Of a DNA stretch of 64,000 bases, positions 26,081-34,213 are shown piece after piece. Under the pieces are notes generated by a model. The model worked only from the letters and a program-made list of their open reading frames with translations, did no database searches and was not told the DNA's origin. Made by a program: the position numbers and the translations under genes. Every line of letters starts with the position of its first letter. The stretch's first letter is position 1. Source of the DNA: JAMQPK01 sp963782595 (GTDB lineage Bacteria; Acidobacteriota; Vicinamibacteria; Vicinamibacterales; JAMQPK01); contig CAWAKJ010000003.1 of the NCBI GenBank assembly GCA_963782595.1, forward strand, positions 1 through 64,000, in the 5' to 3' direction.

Positions 26081-26848
26081 TTATACCGCCGAAGGCCGGC
26101 TCTTGACGATGATGTCGTAAAAGGCGCGGACATCGAGGCTGGCGCCGCCCACCAGCGCACCATCGACGTCGGGTTGTGCCATCAGATCGCGGATATTGTC
26201 GGGCTTCACGCTGCCCCCATACAGAATAAGGCACTGGTCGGCCGCCTTGGCCCCGAACCATTGGCGCAACCGCGCACGGATGTGCGCGTGCGCGTCGCCG
26301 GCCTGGGCCGGTGTGGCGGTTCGGCCCGTGCCGATGGCCCACACGGGTTCGTAGGCAATGACGAGCGCTGCCACCTGATCGCCGCTGATGCCGTCGAGGC
26401 CCCCCTTGATCTGGCGATCGAGCACATCCATTGTCTCGTTGCGCTCGCGCTGCTCCAGCGTCTCGCCGATGCAGACGATGGGCGTGAGACCCGCGGCGAC
26501 TGCGGCCGTCACTTTACGATTCACCGTGACGTCGGTCTCGCCGAACAACGTGCGGCGCTCGGAGTGGCCGATGATGACGTAACCGGCGCCGGCCTCCTTG
26601 ATCATGCCGGCGCTCGTCTCGCCGGTGAACGCGCCTTCTTTCTCCCAGAACATGTTCTGTCCGGCCACCGCCACGTTGCTGTTGCGGGCCGCTTCGCTCG
26701 CCGCATGCACGGCCGTGAACGGCGGGGCAATGACGACGGTGACGTCATTGACGTCCTTGACGAGCCCTCGCAGCTCTTTGACATAGACCGTCGTCTCATG
26801 AACGGTCTTGAACATCTTCCAGTTGCCGGCAATGAACGGTACTCGCAT
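26081..26848 (-). CDS. tpiA: Triosephosphate isomerase
   Basis: 255 residues, standard length. Conserved sites are the substrate-binding Lys in FIAGNWKMF, the catalytic His in YVIIGHSERRTLF, the catalytic Glu in VIAYEPVWAIGTGRTATPAQ, and the phosphate loop LYGGSVKPDNI. It interconverts dihydroxyacetone phosphate and glyceraldehyde 3-phosphate in the cytoplasm. Between pgk and this gene lies a palindromic repeat, which may weaken or stabilise the shared transcript. Confidence 0.97.
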   Translation of the reverse strand: MRVPFIAGNWKMFKTVHETTVYVKELRGLVKDVNDVTVVIAPPFTAVHAASEAARNSNVAVAGQNMFWEKEGAFTGETSAGMIKEAGAGYVIIGHSERRTLFGETDVTVNRKVTAAVAAGLTPIVCIGETLEQRERNETMDVLDRQIKGGLDGISGDQVAALVIAYEPVWAIGTGRTATPAQAGDAHAHIRARLRQWFGAKAADQCLILYGGSVKPDNIRDLMAQPDVDGALVGGASLDVRAFYDIIVKSRPSAV

Positions 26849-26866
26849 GGGCCTCGCTTCGCTCGG

Positions 26867-26953
26867 GGTTCTAGGTTCTGGGTTCTGCGGTTCTGAGTTC
26901 GGGGTCTGGGTTCCCGGTTCTGGAACCGCAGAAGCCAGAACGAACCCAGAACC
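26867..26953. repeat. GGTTCT-type inverted repeat inside the glycolytic operon
   Basis: An 87-base element with the words GGTTCTAGGTTCTGGGTTCT on one side and GAACCCAGAACC on the other. It fills almost exactly the gap between the pgk stop (26954) and the tpiA start (26848). Same family as 25611-25701. Confidence 0.8.
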
Positions 26954-28147
26954 TCATGATTTATCCGTGAGCGCTTCCACACCCGGAAGTCTACGCCCGC
27001 CGAGAAATTCCAGGGAAGCGCCGCCGCCGGTGGAGATGTGCGTAATGCGTTCGGCGACACCGGCCTGATTAACCGCGGCGATCGAATCGCCGCCGCCCAC
27101 AATCGTCGTTCCGTGCACATCGGCGACGGCTCGCGCGATGGCATTCGTGCCGTTGGCGAACGCCGGGATCTCGAATACGCCCATCGGTCCATTCCAGACG
27201 ACGGTCTTTGCGTCCTTGATCATGCCCGAATAGAGCGAAATCGTCTTAGGGCCGATATCCACGCCCATTCGATCGCCAATGTTCGGGTCGCCGACATCCA
27301 GCGTTTCGCTCGGCGCACCGGCTTCGAGTTTGTCCGTCACGACATGATCGACCGGCAGCCCGAACTGCAATCCTCGCCGCCGGACCTGTTCCTCGATCTC
27401 GCGCGCGACGTCGAGCTTGTCGTCCTCGACGAGCGAGCGCCCCACGGGAACCCCGCGCGCCTTGAGAAACGTGTAGGCCATTGCGCCGCCAATGATGAGC
27501 CGATCCACGCGTCCGAGGAAATTCTGGATGACCTCGAGCTTGTCCGAGACCTTCGCGCCGCCAAGGATGGCGACCAGCGGTCGATCGGGCGACGAGAGCA
27601 CGCGGCCGAGATACTCGAGCTCTTTCTCCATCAGCAATCCGGCCGCCGCTTCCGGGACGAACTGCGTAATGGCGTCAACCGACGCGTGAGCGCGATGCGC
27701 GGCGCCGAACGCGTCGTTCACGTAGAGCTCGGTCAGCGACGCGAGCTGTTTGGCGAACCCGGGGTCATTCTTTTCCTCGCCTGCATGAAATCGCAGGTTT
27801 TCGAGCAGCACCACACCACCGCCGCTCGTGTGCGCCCGATCGACGACGGCCCGCGCGGCGTCGCCGACCGAATCGGGTGCGAACGGGACAGGCCGGCCGA
27901 CGAGTTCGGCCAGCCGCGCGGCAACAGGCGCGAGGCTGTACTTCGGGGTAACCTGCCCCTTCGGCCGTCCCAGATGAGAGGCCAGAATGACGGTAGCGCC
28001 ACGCTCGAGCGCGTAGCGAATCGTTGGCAGCGCCGCTCGAATGCGCGTATCGTCGGTCACGGCGCCGTTTTCGAGGGGCACGTTGAAGTCGACGCGGATG
28101 AACACGCGCCGACCCTTCATATCGAGGTCCCGAATCGAGAGCTTCAC
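26954..28147 (-). CDS. pgk: Phosphoglycerate kinase
   Basis: I place the start at GTG 28147, which overlaps the gapA stop as GTGA and yields MKLSIRDLDMKGRRVFIRVD, 397 residues. Longer in-frame extensions run antisense-like through gapA and are not real. Conserved sites are VDFNVPLENG, ILASHLGRPKGQ, the nucleotide loop and the C-terminal hinge GGGDSIAAVNQAGV, plus HISTGGGASLEFLGGRRLPG. It transfers phosphate from 1,3-bisphosphoglycerate to ADP. Translationally coupled to gapA. Confidence 0.96.
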   Translation of the reverse strand: MKLSIRDLDMKGRRVFIRVDFNVPLENGAVTDDTRIRAALPTIRYALERGATVILASHLGRPKGQVTPKYSLAPVAARLAELVGRPVPFAPDSVGDAARAVVDRAHTSGGGVVLLENLRFHAGEEKNDPGFAKQLASLTELYVNDAFGAAHRAHASVDAITQFVPEAAAGLLMEKELEYLGRVLSSPDRPLVAILGGAKVSDKLEVIQNFLGRVDRLIIGGAMAYTFLKARGVPVGRSLVEDDKLDVAREIEEQVRRRGLQFGLPVDHVVTDKLEAGAPSETLDVGDPNIGDRMGVDIGPKTISLYSGMIKDAKTVVWNGPMGVFEIPAFANGTNAIARAVADVHGTTIVGGGDSIAAVNQAGVAERITHISTGGGASLEFLGGRRLPGVEALTDKS

Positions 28148-29151
28148 AGCCCTTTCTTCACCATGTAAACGAGAAGATCGACGCATCGATTCGAGTAGCC
28201 CCACTCGTTGTCGTACCACGAGAGGACCTTCACGAAATCGCCGTCCATCACCTTGGTGTAGTCTGCGTCGAGAATCGACGAATACGGGTTCCCGCGGAAG
28301 TCGATCGAGACGAGCGGCTCGGTCGAATACTGAAGGATGCCTTTCAGCGCTCCATTCGCCTGCTCCTGGAACGCGCCGTTCACCTGCTCCATTGTCGTCT
28401 TCTTTTCGACCAACACCGCGAGATCGACCACTGAGACGTTCGGCACCGGCACCCGCATGGCGATGCCGTCGAGCTTGCCCTTGAGCTCGGGCAGCACTTC
28501 GCCGACCGCCGTCGCCGCCCCGGTTGTCGTCGGGATGATAGATAACGCTGCGGCGCGCGCGCGCCGCAGGTCCTTGTGGGGCAGATCGAGCAGTTGCTGG
28601 TCGTTCGTATAGGCATGAACCGTCGTCATCCAGCCTTTCCGGATGACGAACTTTTCGTGCAGGACCTTCGCGATCGGCGCCAGGCAGTTGGTGGTGCACG
28701 ACGCGTTTGAGATGATCCGGTGCTTTGCCGGGTCGTACTTGTCGTTGTTCACGCCCATGACGACCGTGATGTCGGGCTGCTTGGCGGGCGCCGTAATCAC
28801 GACGCGCTTGGCGCCCGCCGTGATGTGCTTGGCCGCCGCATCCCGGTCGGTGAAGAGGCCCGTCGACTCGAACACGACGTCCACCCCGAGATCCTTCCAG
28901 GGCAGCTGGACCGGATCGCGGAAGCTCAACACTTTGAACTGGTCGCCGTCCACGGCAATGCCGTCCCCCTGCACCTCGACCTTCGCCTTCAGATTCCCCA
29001 GCACGGAGTCGTACTTAAGGAGGTGTGCGAGCGTGGCCGCATTGGTGAGATCGTTCACTGCGACAAAGTCGATCTCCTTGTTCCCGAGGGCCGCGCGCAT
29101 GATATTGCGTCCGATTCGCCCGAAGCCGTTGATCCCGACCTTCACTGCCAT
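28144..29151 (-). CDS. gapA: Glyceraldehyde-3-phosphate dehydrogenase, type I
   Basis: 335 residues. The NAD-binding start is KVGINGFGRIGRNIMRAAL and the catalytic Cys lies in ISNASCTTNCLAPIAKVL. The NAD-site residues and the C-terminal WYDNEWGYSNRCVDLLVYM are intact. ATG 29151 follows GGAGGCAGCA, a good ribosome site. It is the first gene of the operon and diverges from waaA, so the 74-base gap must hold both promoters. Confidence 0.97.
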   Translation of the reverse strand: MAVKVGINGFGRIGRNIMRAALGNKEIDFVAVNDLTNAATLAHLLKYDSVLGNLKAKVEVQGDGIAVDGDQFKVLSFRDPVQLPWKDLGVDVVFESTGLFTDRDAAAKHITAGAKRVVITAPAKQPDITVVMGVNNDKYDPAKHRIISNASCTTNCLAPIAKVLHEKFVIRKGWMTTVHAYTNDQQLLDLPHKDLRRARAAALSIIPTTTGAATAVGEVLPELKGKLDGIAMRVPVPNVSVVDLAVLVEKKTTMEQVNGAFQEQANGALKGILQYSTEPLVSIDFRGNPYSSILDADYTKVMDGDFVKVLSWYDNEWGYSNRCVDLLVYMVKKGL

Positions 29152-29225
29152 TGCTGCCTCCGAAGTCGTTTAACCAAAAGGGGAATTCTAATGTACGATC
29201 ACCTCTGCACGAAAATCCCACGTTC

Positions 29226-30566
29226 ATGTACGTTGTCTATAGCCTGCTCATCCTGATCTTCGGAGTGCTTGCGTCGCCGTATCTGGCGTACCAGGCCATC
29301 CGATACAAAAAGTACATCGGCAGCCTGAGGCAGCGGATGGGGTATCTGCCTGTCTCGTTCAACTTCGACGGCGAAGAGTCGATCTGGATCCACGCCGTGT
29401 CGGTCGGCGAAGCGCTCACGGTGCGCTCCCTCGTGGCCGACTTGAAGCGGCGATATCCAAATCTCAGAATCTTTCTCTCGACGACCACCATGACGGGGCA
29501 GCAGGTCGCGCGCCGCAACATTCAGGACATCGACGAGGTGTTCTATTTTCCGTTCGATCTCGCGTTTGCAGTGCGGCGCACGCTGCGGCTGGTCAAGCCA
29601 CGGCTGTTCGTGATGATGGAGACCGAGATCTGGCCGAATCTCCTAAAGCAGTGCCAGAAGAACGGTGTGGCCACGGTGATGGTGAACGGCCGCATCTCGT
29701 CGCGCTCGTACCCGCGCTACAAGTTCGCCCGGCCGTTCTTCCGGAGGGTCCTCGCCGACGTCGACAGGTTCTGCATGCAGAACGAGGAATCGGCACGCCG
29801 CATCATCGACATCGGCGCGGAAGCGTCGCGCGTGGTGGTGACCGGCAGCCTCAAATTCGATTCGATCGACGGCCCGGCGGCGTCGATCGTCGAGGGTCGC
29901 GGCCAGAATCGAGTGCTGCGGTACTTCCGTATCACGTCGGGCCGGCCGGTCGTGGTGGCCGGCAGCACGATGCCGAACGAAGAGCCCTTCGTGCTGGACG
30001 CGTTCCGACGGATCAAGTCGAATGTCACCAACCCACTGCTGGTGATCGCGCCGCGCCATCCCGAGCGCTTCGCCGAGGTCGCGCAAATGGCACGCGATCA
30101 GGCGTTCGTCACCGTCAGGCGGACGGACCTGCCCATCGATTCCGAGCCGCGCGCCGATGTCGTCGTGCTCGACACGATCGGCGAGCTGCCGCAGGTCTAC
30201 CAGATTGCGACAGCGGTGTTCGTGGGTGGCAGCCTGGTGGACACGGGTGGCCACAATATCCTCGAGCCGGCGGCTTTCGGGAAACCGGTCGTCTTCGGGC
30301 CCTACGTGCACAACTTCAGGGAAATCACGGATGCTTTTCTTGCGCACGGCGCGGCGATTCAAGTCAGCAGCCCGCGCGGATTGGAAGAGGCGCTGCTGGG
30401 GCTTCTGACCGATCCTGTCCGCCGCGCGAAGCTCGGCGCCGCCGCACGCGCGCTGGTGGAGTCGAATCGCGGCGCGAAGGACAAGAGCCTCGCGATCATC
30501 GCGCAGCTTCTACCGCTGCGCGGCGGCTCCATGGGAGTCGTGCGGCCGTTCCGCGTGGTGAACTGA
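29226..30566 (+). CDS. waaA: Kdo transferase
   Basis: ATG 29226 (MYVVYSLLILIFGVLASPYL) gives 446 residues with an N-terminal membrane anchor, as usual. The GT30 landmarks are SIWIHAVSVGEALTVRSLVA, STTTMTGQQVARR, MMETEIWPNLL, VNGRISSRSYPRYKFARPFF and GGHNILEPAAFGKPVVFGPY. It adds Kdo to lipid IVA at the cytoplasmic face, the first step in building the LPS core. The in-frame extension upstream of 29226 lacks support. It heads the lipid A/core operon. Confidence 0.93.
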   Translation: MYVVYSLLILIFGVLASPYLAYQAIRYKKYIGSLRQRMGYLPVSFNFDGEESIWIHAVSVGEALTVRSLVADLKRRYPNLRIFLSTTTMTGQQVARRNIQDIDEVFYFPFDLAFAVRRTLRLVKPRLFVMMETEIWPNLLKQCQKNGVATVMVNGRISSRSYPRYKFARPFFRRVLADVDRFCMQNEESARRIIDIGAEASRVVVTGSLKFDSIDGPAASIVEGRGQNRVLRYFRITSGRPVVVAGSTMPNEEPFVLDAFRRIKSNVTNPLLVIAPRHPERFAEVAQMARDQAFVTVRRTDLPIDSEPRADVVVLDTIGELPQVYQIATAVFVGGSLVDTGGHNILEPAAFGKPVVFGPYVHNFREITDAFLAHGAAIQVSSPRGLEEALLGLLTDPVRRAKLGAAARALVESNRGAKDKSLAIIAQLLPLRGGSMGVVRPFRVVN

Positions 30567-30583
30567 GGCGCGCCGGGTCTCGC

Positions 30584-30650
30584 GCCGGGTCTAAACGGCA
30601 AGACCCGGCCTACGTAGTACGTAGGGCGGGTCCTGTTCTCTGGACCCGCC
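30584..30650. repeat. Tail-to-tail pair of GGGTC hairpins
   Basis: Hairpin one: GCCGGGTCT (30584-30592), 8-base loop, AGACCCGGC (30601-30609). Hairpin two: GGCGGGTCC (30625-30633), 8-base loop, GGACCCGCC (30642-30650). They are joined by CTACGTAGTACGTAG. A single hairpin of the same family, with the same CTACGTA tail, lies at 59871-59905. It sits between waaA and lpxK. Confidence 0.8.
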
Positions 30651-30661
30651 GAAACCAAAAC

Positions 30662-31666
30662 TTGCTGCATATCCTGTACACCCATCTCGCGCGTGCCCGT
30701 CGGCGCTACTACCAGCGTCGTCCGACCCTCAGACGCCGCCTCGCGGCGCCCGTCATCAGCGTTGGCAATCTCACCGTGGGCGGAAGTGGCAAGACACCGC
30801 TGGCGGCCGAGATTGCGCGAATGCTCCTCGAAAGCGGCGAGCGTCCGTCGATTCTGAGCAGGGGTTACGCGAGAACCATTCGAGATGCTGGCGTCGTGAT
30901 TGTGAGTGACGGAAGCCAGGTGCTTGCCGATGTTGCGCACGCAGGTGACGAGCCGTTGATGCTGGCGCGAATGGTGCCGGGGGCGGCGGTGCTCGTGTCG
31001 TCGAGCCGATATGTGGCCGGCCGAATCGCCGAAACCAGGCTCGCGTGCACGGTGCACGTGCTCGATGACGGTTTTCAGCATTTCGACCTGATGCGCGACG
31101 TCGATTTGCTCGTGGTGCCCGAGACGCTCGACGACACGCGCACCCTTCCGTTCGGCCGGTTCCGCGAACCGCTTGACGCGGCCGGTGCGGCAGACGCGTT
31201 GCTCGTCGAAACAGCGCGGATCGCGGAGGACGTGAGTCCCGCCCTTCTCCCCATGATGGAAGCCTTGAGCCAGCAGAAGATATTCGGATTCTCACGACGA
31301 ATCGCGGGTCCCCCGCCGGATCGGCCCGCCTATGCGTTTGCCGGCATTGCAAGACCCGAGCGCTTCTACGACGATCTCGCAACGGCCGGCTGGCGGCTGA
31401 CCGGCCGCCGGTCGTTTGGTGATCATCATCAGTATTCGGCCCGCGAGATCGAAGAGATCGAGCGCGCCGCGGCAGAGTCGGGCGCGGCGGTAATCTTGAC
31501 GACAGAGAAGGACTTTATTCGCTTGGGGTCTGACCCCCGTACAGGTACGGGGGTCAGACCCCAGATCACCCCTGTTCCGCTGGAGATTGCGCTCACCCCG
31601 GCATTTGCGCCGTGGCTTTTCGAGCGGTTGCGCACGGTGCGCGCAGCGAGTGGAACCCTCGTATGA
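30662..31666 (+). CDS. lpxK: Tetraacyldisaccharide 4'-kinase
   Basis: The start is probably TTG 30662 (LLHILYTHLARARRRYYQRR), since no ATG lies near the family's usual N-terminus; about 334 residues. The Walker A loop is in ISVGNLTVGGSGKTPLAAEI, the second motif in VHVLDDGFQHFDLMRDVDLL, and the C-terminal TTEKDFIRL. It phosphorylates the lipid A disaccharide at the inner membrane. A perfect 38-base palindrome (31525-31562) is inserted in the coding sequence just after TTEKDFIRLG, adding GSDPRTGTGVRPQ without breaking the frame. The stop overlaps the next start (ATGA). Confidence 0.88.
   Translation: MLHILYTHLARARRRYYQRRPTLRRRLAAPVISVGNLTVGGSGKTPLAAEIARMLLESGERPSILSRGYARTIRDAGVVIVSDGSQVLADVAHAGDEPLMLARMVPGAAVLVSSSRYVAGRIAETRLACTVHVLDDGFQHFDLMRDVDLLVVPETLDDTRTLPFGRFREPLDAAGAADALLVETARIAEDVSPALLPMMEALSQQKIFGFSRRIAGPPPDRPAYAFAGIARPERFYDDLATAGWRLTGRRSFGDHHQYSAREIEEIERAAAESGAAVILTTEKDFIRLGSDPRTGTGVRPQITPVPLEIALTPAFAPWLFERLRTVRAASGTLV
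31525..31562. repeat. Perfect palindrome inside lpxK
   Basis: GGGGTCTGACCCCCGTAC, two bases, then its exact reverse complement. Arms of 18 bases with no mismatch, lying in frame within lpxK where relatives have a short variable loop before the C-terminal strand. Confidence 0.95.
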
Positions 31667-32601
31667 GGCAGTGGCTCGAATACGTGGCGGTCAAGTCCAT
31701 TGCCATGGCCGTGCGTCCGTTTCCCCTGCCGATGGTGCGTCGCGTCGGCGAGGTGTTCGGCCTCATGTTCTACGTGGTCGATCGTGTGCACCGGCGGGTC
31801 GCTCTCGTGAATCTGCAGGTTGCGTTTCCGAAACGGTCCGAGCAGGAATGCCGTGCCATCGCCAAATCGATGTTTCAGCACTTCGGCAGGTTGTTGCTCG
31901 AGCTCCTGAAGTACGCGTCGCTGTCGCCGGACCAACAGCTGACTCTGGTCGAGTGGGAAGGTGAAGAGCGCGTGCGGCTGGCGCTGGCGCAGGGAAAAGG
32001 GATCCTCTTCTGCACGGGTCATTTCGGCTTCTGGGAACAGCAGGCGCTCGCCCATGCGTTGAAGTTCGAGCCGATGGCCGTCATGGCCCGGCCGCTCGAC
32101 AATCCGAAGCTGCACGACCTGCTGGAGACCATGCGCACGTCGAACGGCAATCCCGTGGTCTACCGCCGTGGCGCGGTGCGAAAAGCGCTGCGGCTGCTTG
32201 CGGAAGGGAAGAGCGTGGGTATCCTGATCGATCAGCACATGACGAGCGCCGACGCCATTTACGTCGATTTTTTCGGCCGGCCGGCCGCCACGACATCGAC
32301 GCTCGCGGCGCTCGCGATCCGCACGGGCGCGCCGGTGATTCCGCTCTTCGCGTTTCCGCTGCCGGGTGGGCGCTACCGCATGATCTATGAACATCCGGTC
32401 GAGCCGCCGCCTTCGGATTCGCCCGACGCAGTGCGCGAGTTCACGCAGCGCTGCACAGACGTGCTCGAGATGCACGTGCGGCGCCATCCGGAGCTCTGGT
32501 TGTGGATGCATCGGCGCTGGCGAGACGCGCAGGGCACCGCGCTCGACGCCGCCCCCGGCATGTTCCCTTCGGCCAAATCCGATCTGGAAGCTGACGCGTG
32601 A
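31663..32601 (+). CDS. LpxL/HtrB-type lipid A acyltransferase
   Basis: ATG 31663 overlaps the lpxK stop. The 312-residue protein has an N-terminal membrane-associated helix. The HX4E acyltransferase motif is in ILFCTGHFGFWEQQALAHAL. Further landmarks are the GKSVGILIDQHMTSADAIYV block, FFGRPAATTSTLAALAIRTG and HRRWRDAQ near the end. It adds a secondary acyl chain to Kdo2-lipid A or a precursor. Which of the LpxL/LpxM roles it has cannot be decided from sequence alone. Confidence 0.88.
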   Translation: MRQWLEYVAVKSIAMAVRPFPLPMVRRVGEVFGLMFYVVDRVHRRVALVNLQVAFPKRSEQECRAIAKSMFQHFGRLLLELLKYASLSPDQQLTLVEWEGEERVRLALAQGKGILFCTGHFGFWEQQALAHALKFEPMAVMARPLDNPKLHDLLETMRTSNGNPVVYRRGAVRKALRLLAEGKSVGILIDQHMTSADAIYVDFFGRPAATTSTLAALAIRTGAPVIPLFAFPLPGGRYRMIYEHPVEPPPSDSPDAVREFTQRCTDVLEMHVRRHPELWLWMHRRWRDAQGTALDAAPGMFPSAKSDLEADA

Positions 32602-33620
32602 GCATCGTCATCCTGGCTCCGAACTGGCTCGGCGACGCCATCTTCGCGCTGCCCGCGATTCGCGATGTGCGACGGCATTTTGCCGGGCGGCCGCTGACCG
32701 TTGCGGTGCGCGCGTCCGTCGCGCCGGTCTTTCGCGCCGTACCGGGTGTCGATCACATCAAGGTGCTCGAACGTGGCAGGGAAGCGTCGCAGATTGAAGC
32801 GACGATTGGCATTCTTCTCCCGAACTCCTTTCGGTCGGCGTGGATCCTGAAGCGTGCCGGCGTGAAAGAGCGCTGGGGCTATCGCGCCAATTTTCGCAGC
32901 GCGCTTCTGACCCGGGCCGTCCGCCGGCCCGGGCGGAAACTCCCGTTTCCGGAGTACTACTCGAATCTCGTTCGCGGCCTGGGCATCGAAACAGGGCCGC
33001 TGACCGCCCGCCTCGAGATAGGGCCCTCGATTCGCGCCGCCGCGTTGAAGTTTCTACGCGAGCGTGGCTGGAATCCGGATCGTCCGCTCATCGGCATCGC
33101 GCCGGGCGCCGCATTCGGCCACGCAAAGCGATGGGTGCCCCAGCGCTTTGGCGAGCTCGCGGAACTGTTGACGAGCGATACCGGCGCATCATGCGTCATT
33201 CTCGGGCGCAGTGAAGATCGCGATGCCGTCCAAGAAGGGTTCCGGGATCCTTTTTCGCACGGCGCACACGAAAAAGGATCCCGGAACCTTATCGATCTCA
33301 TCGGCGCGACGGATCTGACGATGCTGATGGGTGTCGTGTCGCATTGCCGCGTGGTCGTCGCCAACGACTCTGGTGCGCTCCACCTCGCCGGAGCGCTTGG
33401 CGTGCCTGCCGTCGGCATCTACGGCCCAACACACGAGCGCTACAGCACACCCGTGACGCCCGGTGAAGGTGCGCATTCCGTTGCGACCATTTCCGAGGAC
33501 GTGTTTTGCCGCCCCTGCTTTCTATCCGATTGTCCGATTGATCACCGCTGTATGAAGCGAATTTCAACCGCGCGGGTTTACGAGGCGGTGCGCCAGTTTC
33601 TTCAGGAGAGTCACGCGTGA
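32598..33620 (+). CDS. waaF: ADP-heptose:LPS heptosyltransferase II
   Basis: GTG 32598 overlaps the previous stop (GTGA). The 340-residue GT9 enzyme shows ILAPNWLGDAIFALPAIRDV, IGILLPNSFRSAWILKRAGV, IGIAPGAAFGHAKRWVPQRF, CRVVVANDSGALHLAGALGV and IYGPTHERYSTP. The Cys cluster near the end (VFCRPCFLSDCPIDHRCM) is also typical. It adds the second heptose of the inner core. A 51-base perfect palindrome (33238-33288), encoding FRDPFSHGAHEKGSRN, is inserted in frame between the two Rossmann landmarks. Confidence 0.92.
   Translation: MSIVILAPNWLGDAIFALPAIRDVRRHFAGRPLTVAVRASVAPVFRAVPGVDHIKVLERGREASQIEATIGILLPNSFRSAWILKRAGVKERWGYRANFRSALLTRAVRRPGRKLPFPEYYSNLVRGLGIETGPLTARLEIGPSIRAAALKFLRERGWNPDRPLIGIAPGAAFGHAKRWVPQRFGELAELLTSDTGASCVILGRSEDRDAVQEGFRDPFSHGAHEKGSRNLIDLIGATDLTMLMGVVSHCRVVVANDSGALHLAGALGVPAVGIYGPTHERYSTPVTPGEGAHSVATISEDVFCRPCFLSDCPIDHRCMKRISTARVYEAVRQFLQESHA
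33238..33288. repeat. Perfect palindrome inside waaF
   Basis: Arms of exactly 20 bases (GGTTCCGGGATCCTTTTTCG and its reverse complement) with an 11-base centre, 51 bases in all, i.e. 17 codons. It keeps the reading frame. Confidence 0.95.
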
Positions 33621-34213
33621 GTCAGCACAAAGCAGTGATCCTCGATCGCGATGGCACGATGATCAAGGACGTCGGGTACCTCGATCGTCTCGAACGCCTC
33701 GAGTTGTTTCCATACACCATCGACGCGGTCAGGCTGCTGAACGCCGCCGGGTTCAAGGTGGTCGTGGTGACCAGCCAGAACGGCGTGGCCAACGGCATCC
33801 TGACGGAAGAGTTTCTCGTCGAAGCGCACGCGCACATGTCGGCGCTGTTCGCGGCCGCCGGCGCAACGGTGGACGGGTACTATTACTGCCCCCACTCGCC
33901 CTCCGCGCCTGTCGAACGGTACCGGGTCGAGTGCGAATGCCGCAAGCCGAAGCCCGGTATGATACTGGCGGCAGCCCGCGATCATGCGCTCGACCTTTCC
34001 CGGTCGATCGTCATCGGCGATCGCTGGCGCGACATCGAGATGGGCCTCGCCGCGGGAACGAAGGCCATTTTGGTGGAAACCGGATACGGCAGAACCGAAG
34101 CGATGCGGCGCCCGGCGCATGTTCCGCCAACGCCCGTGGCCGGTACGTTGATCGAGGCAGTCAGCCTGGTGCTCAATGGCCATTCCGAGATCCATTCATC
34201 CGTTGCGCGGTGA
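33617..34213 (+). CDS. gmhB: D,D-heptose 1,7-bisphosphate 7-phosphatase
   Basis: GTG 33617 overlaps the waaF stop. This 198-residue HAD hydrolase has the nucleophile motif AVILDRDGTMIKDVGYL, motif II VVVVTSQNGVANG, and the zinc-binding loop YYCPHSPSAP...CECRKPKPGM that is characteristic of GmhB. Motif IV is SIVIGDRWRDIEMGLAAGT. It removes the 7-phosphate in the ADP-heptose pathway, between rfaE1 and rfaE2. Its 3' end overlaps rfaE1 by 38 bases. Confidence 0.92.
   Translation: MSQHKAVILDRDGTMIKDVGYLDRLERLELFPYTIDAVRLLNAAGFKVVVVTSQNGVANGILTEEFLVEAHAHMSALFAAAGATVDGYYYCPHSPSAPVERYRVECECRKPKPGMILAAARDHALDLSRSIVIGDRWRDIEMGLAAGTKAILVETGYGRTEAMRRPAHVPPTPVAGTLIEAVSLVLNGHSEIHSSVAR

Noticed and set aside
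28148..28699. Upstream extension of the pgk frame into gapA
   Set aside because: Sequence there is a shadow of gapA; GTG 28147 overlapping the gapA stop gives the normal Pgk N-terminus.
30584..30650. Rho-independent terminator between waaA and lpxK
   Set aside because: Hairpins lack a T-run and the downstream genes clearly belong to the same operon; the dispersed-repeat explanation fits better.
29651..30661. Long in-frame extension upstream of lpxK overlapping waaA
   Set aside because: The extension is an out-of-frame shadow of waaA; LpxK similarity begins only at the TTG near 30662.
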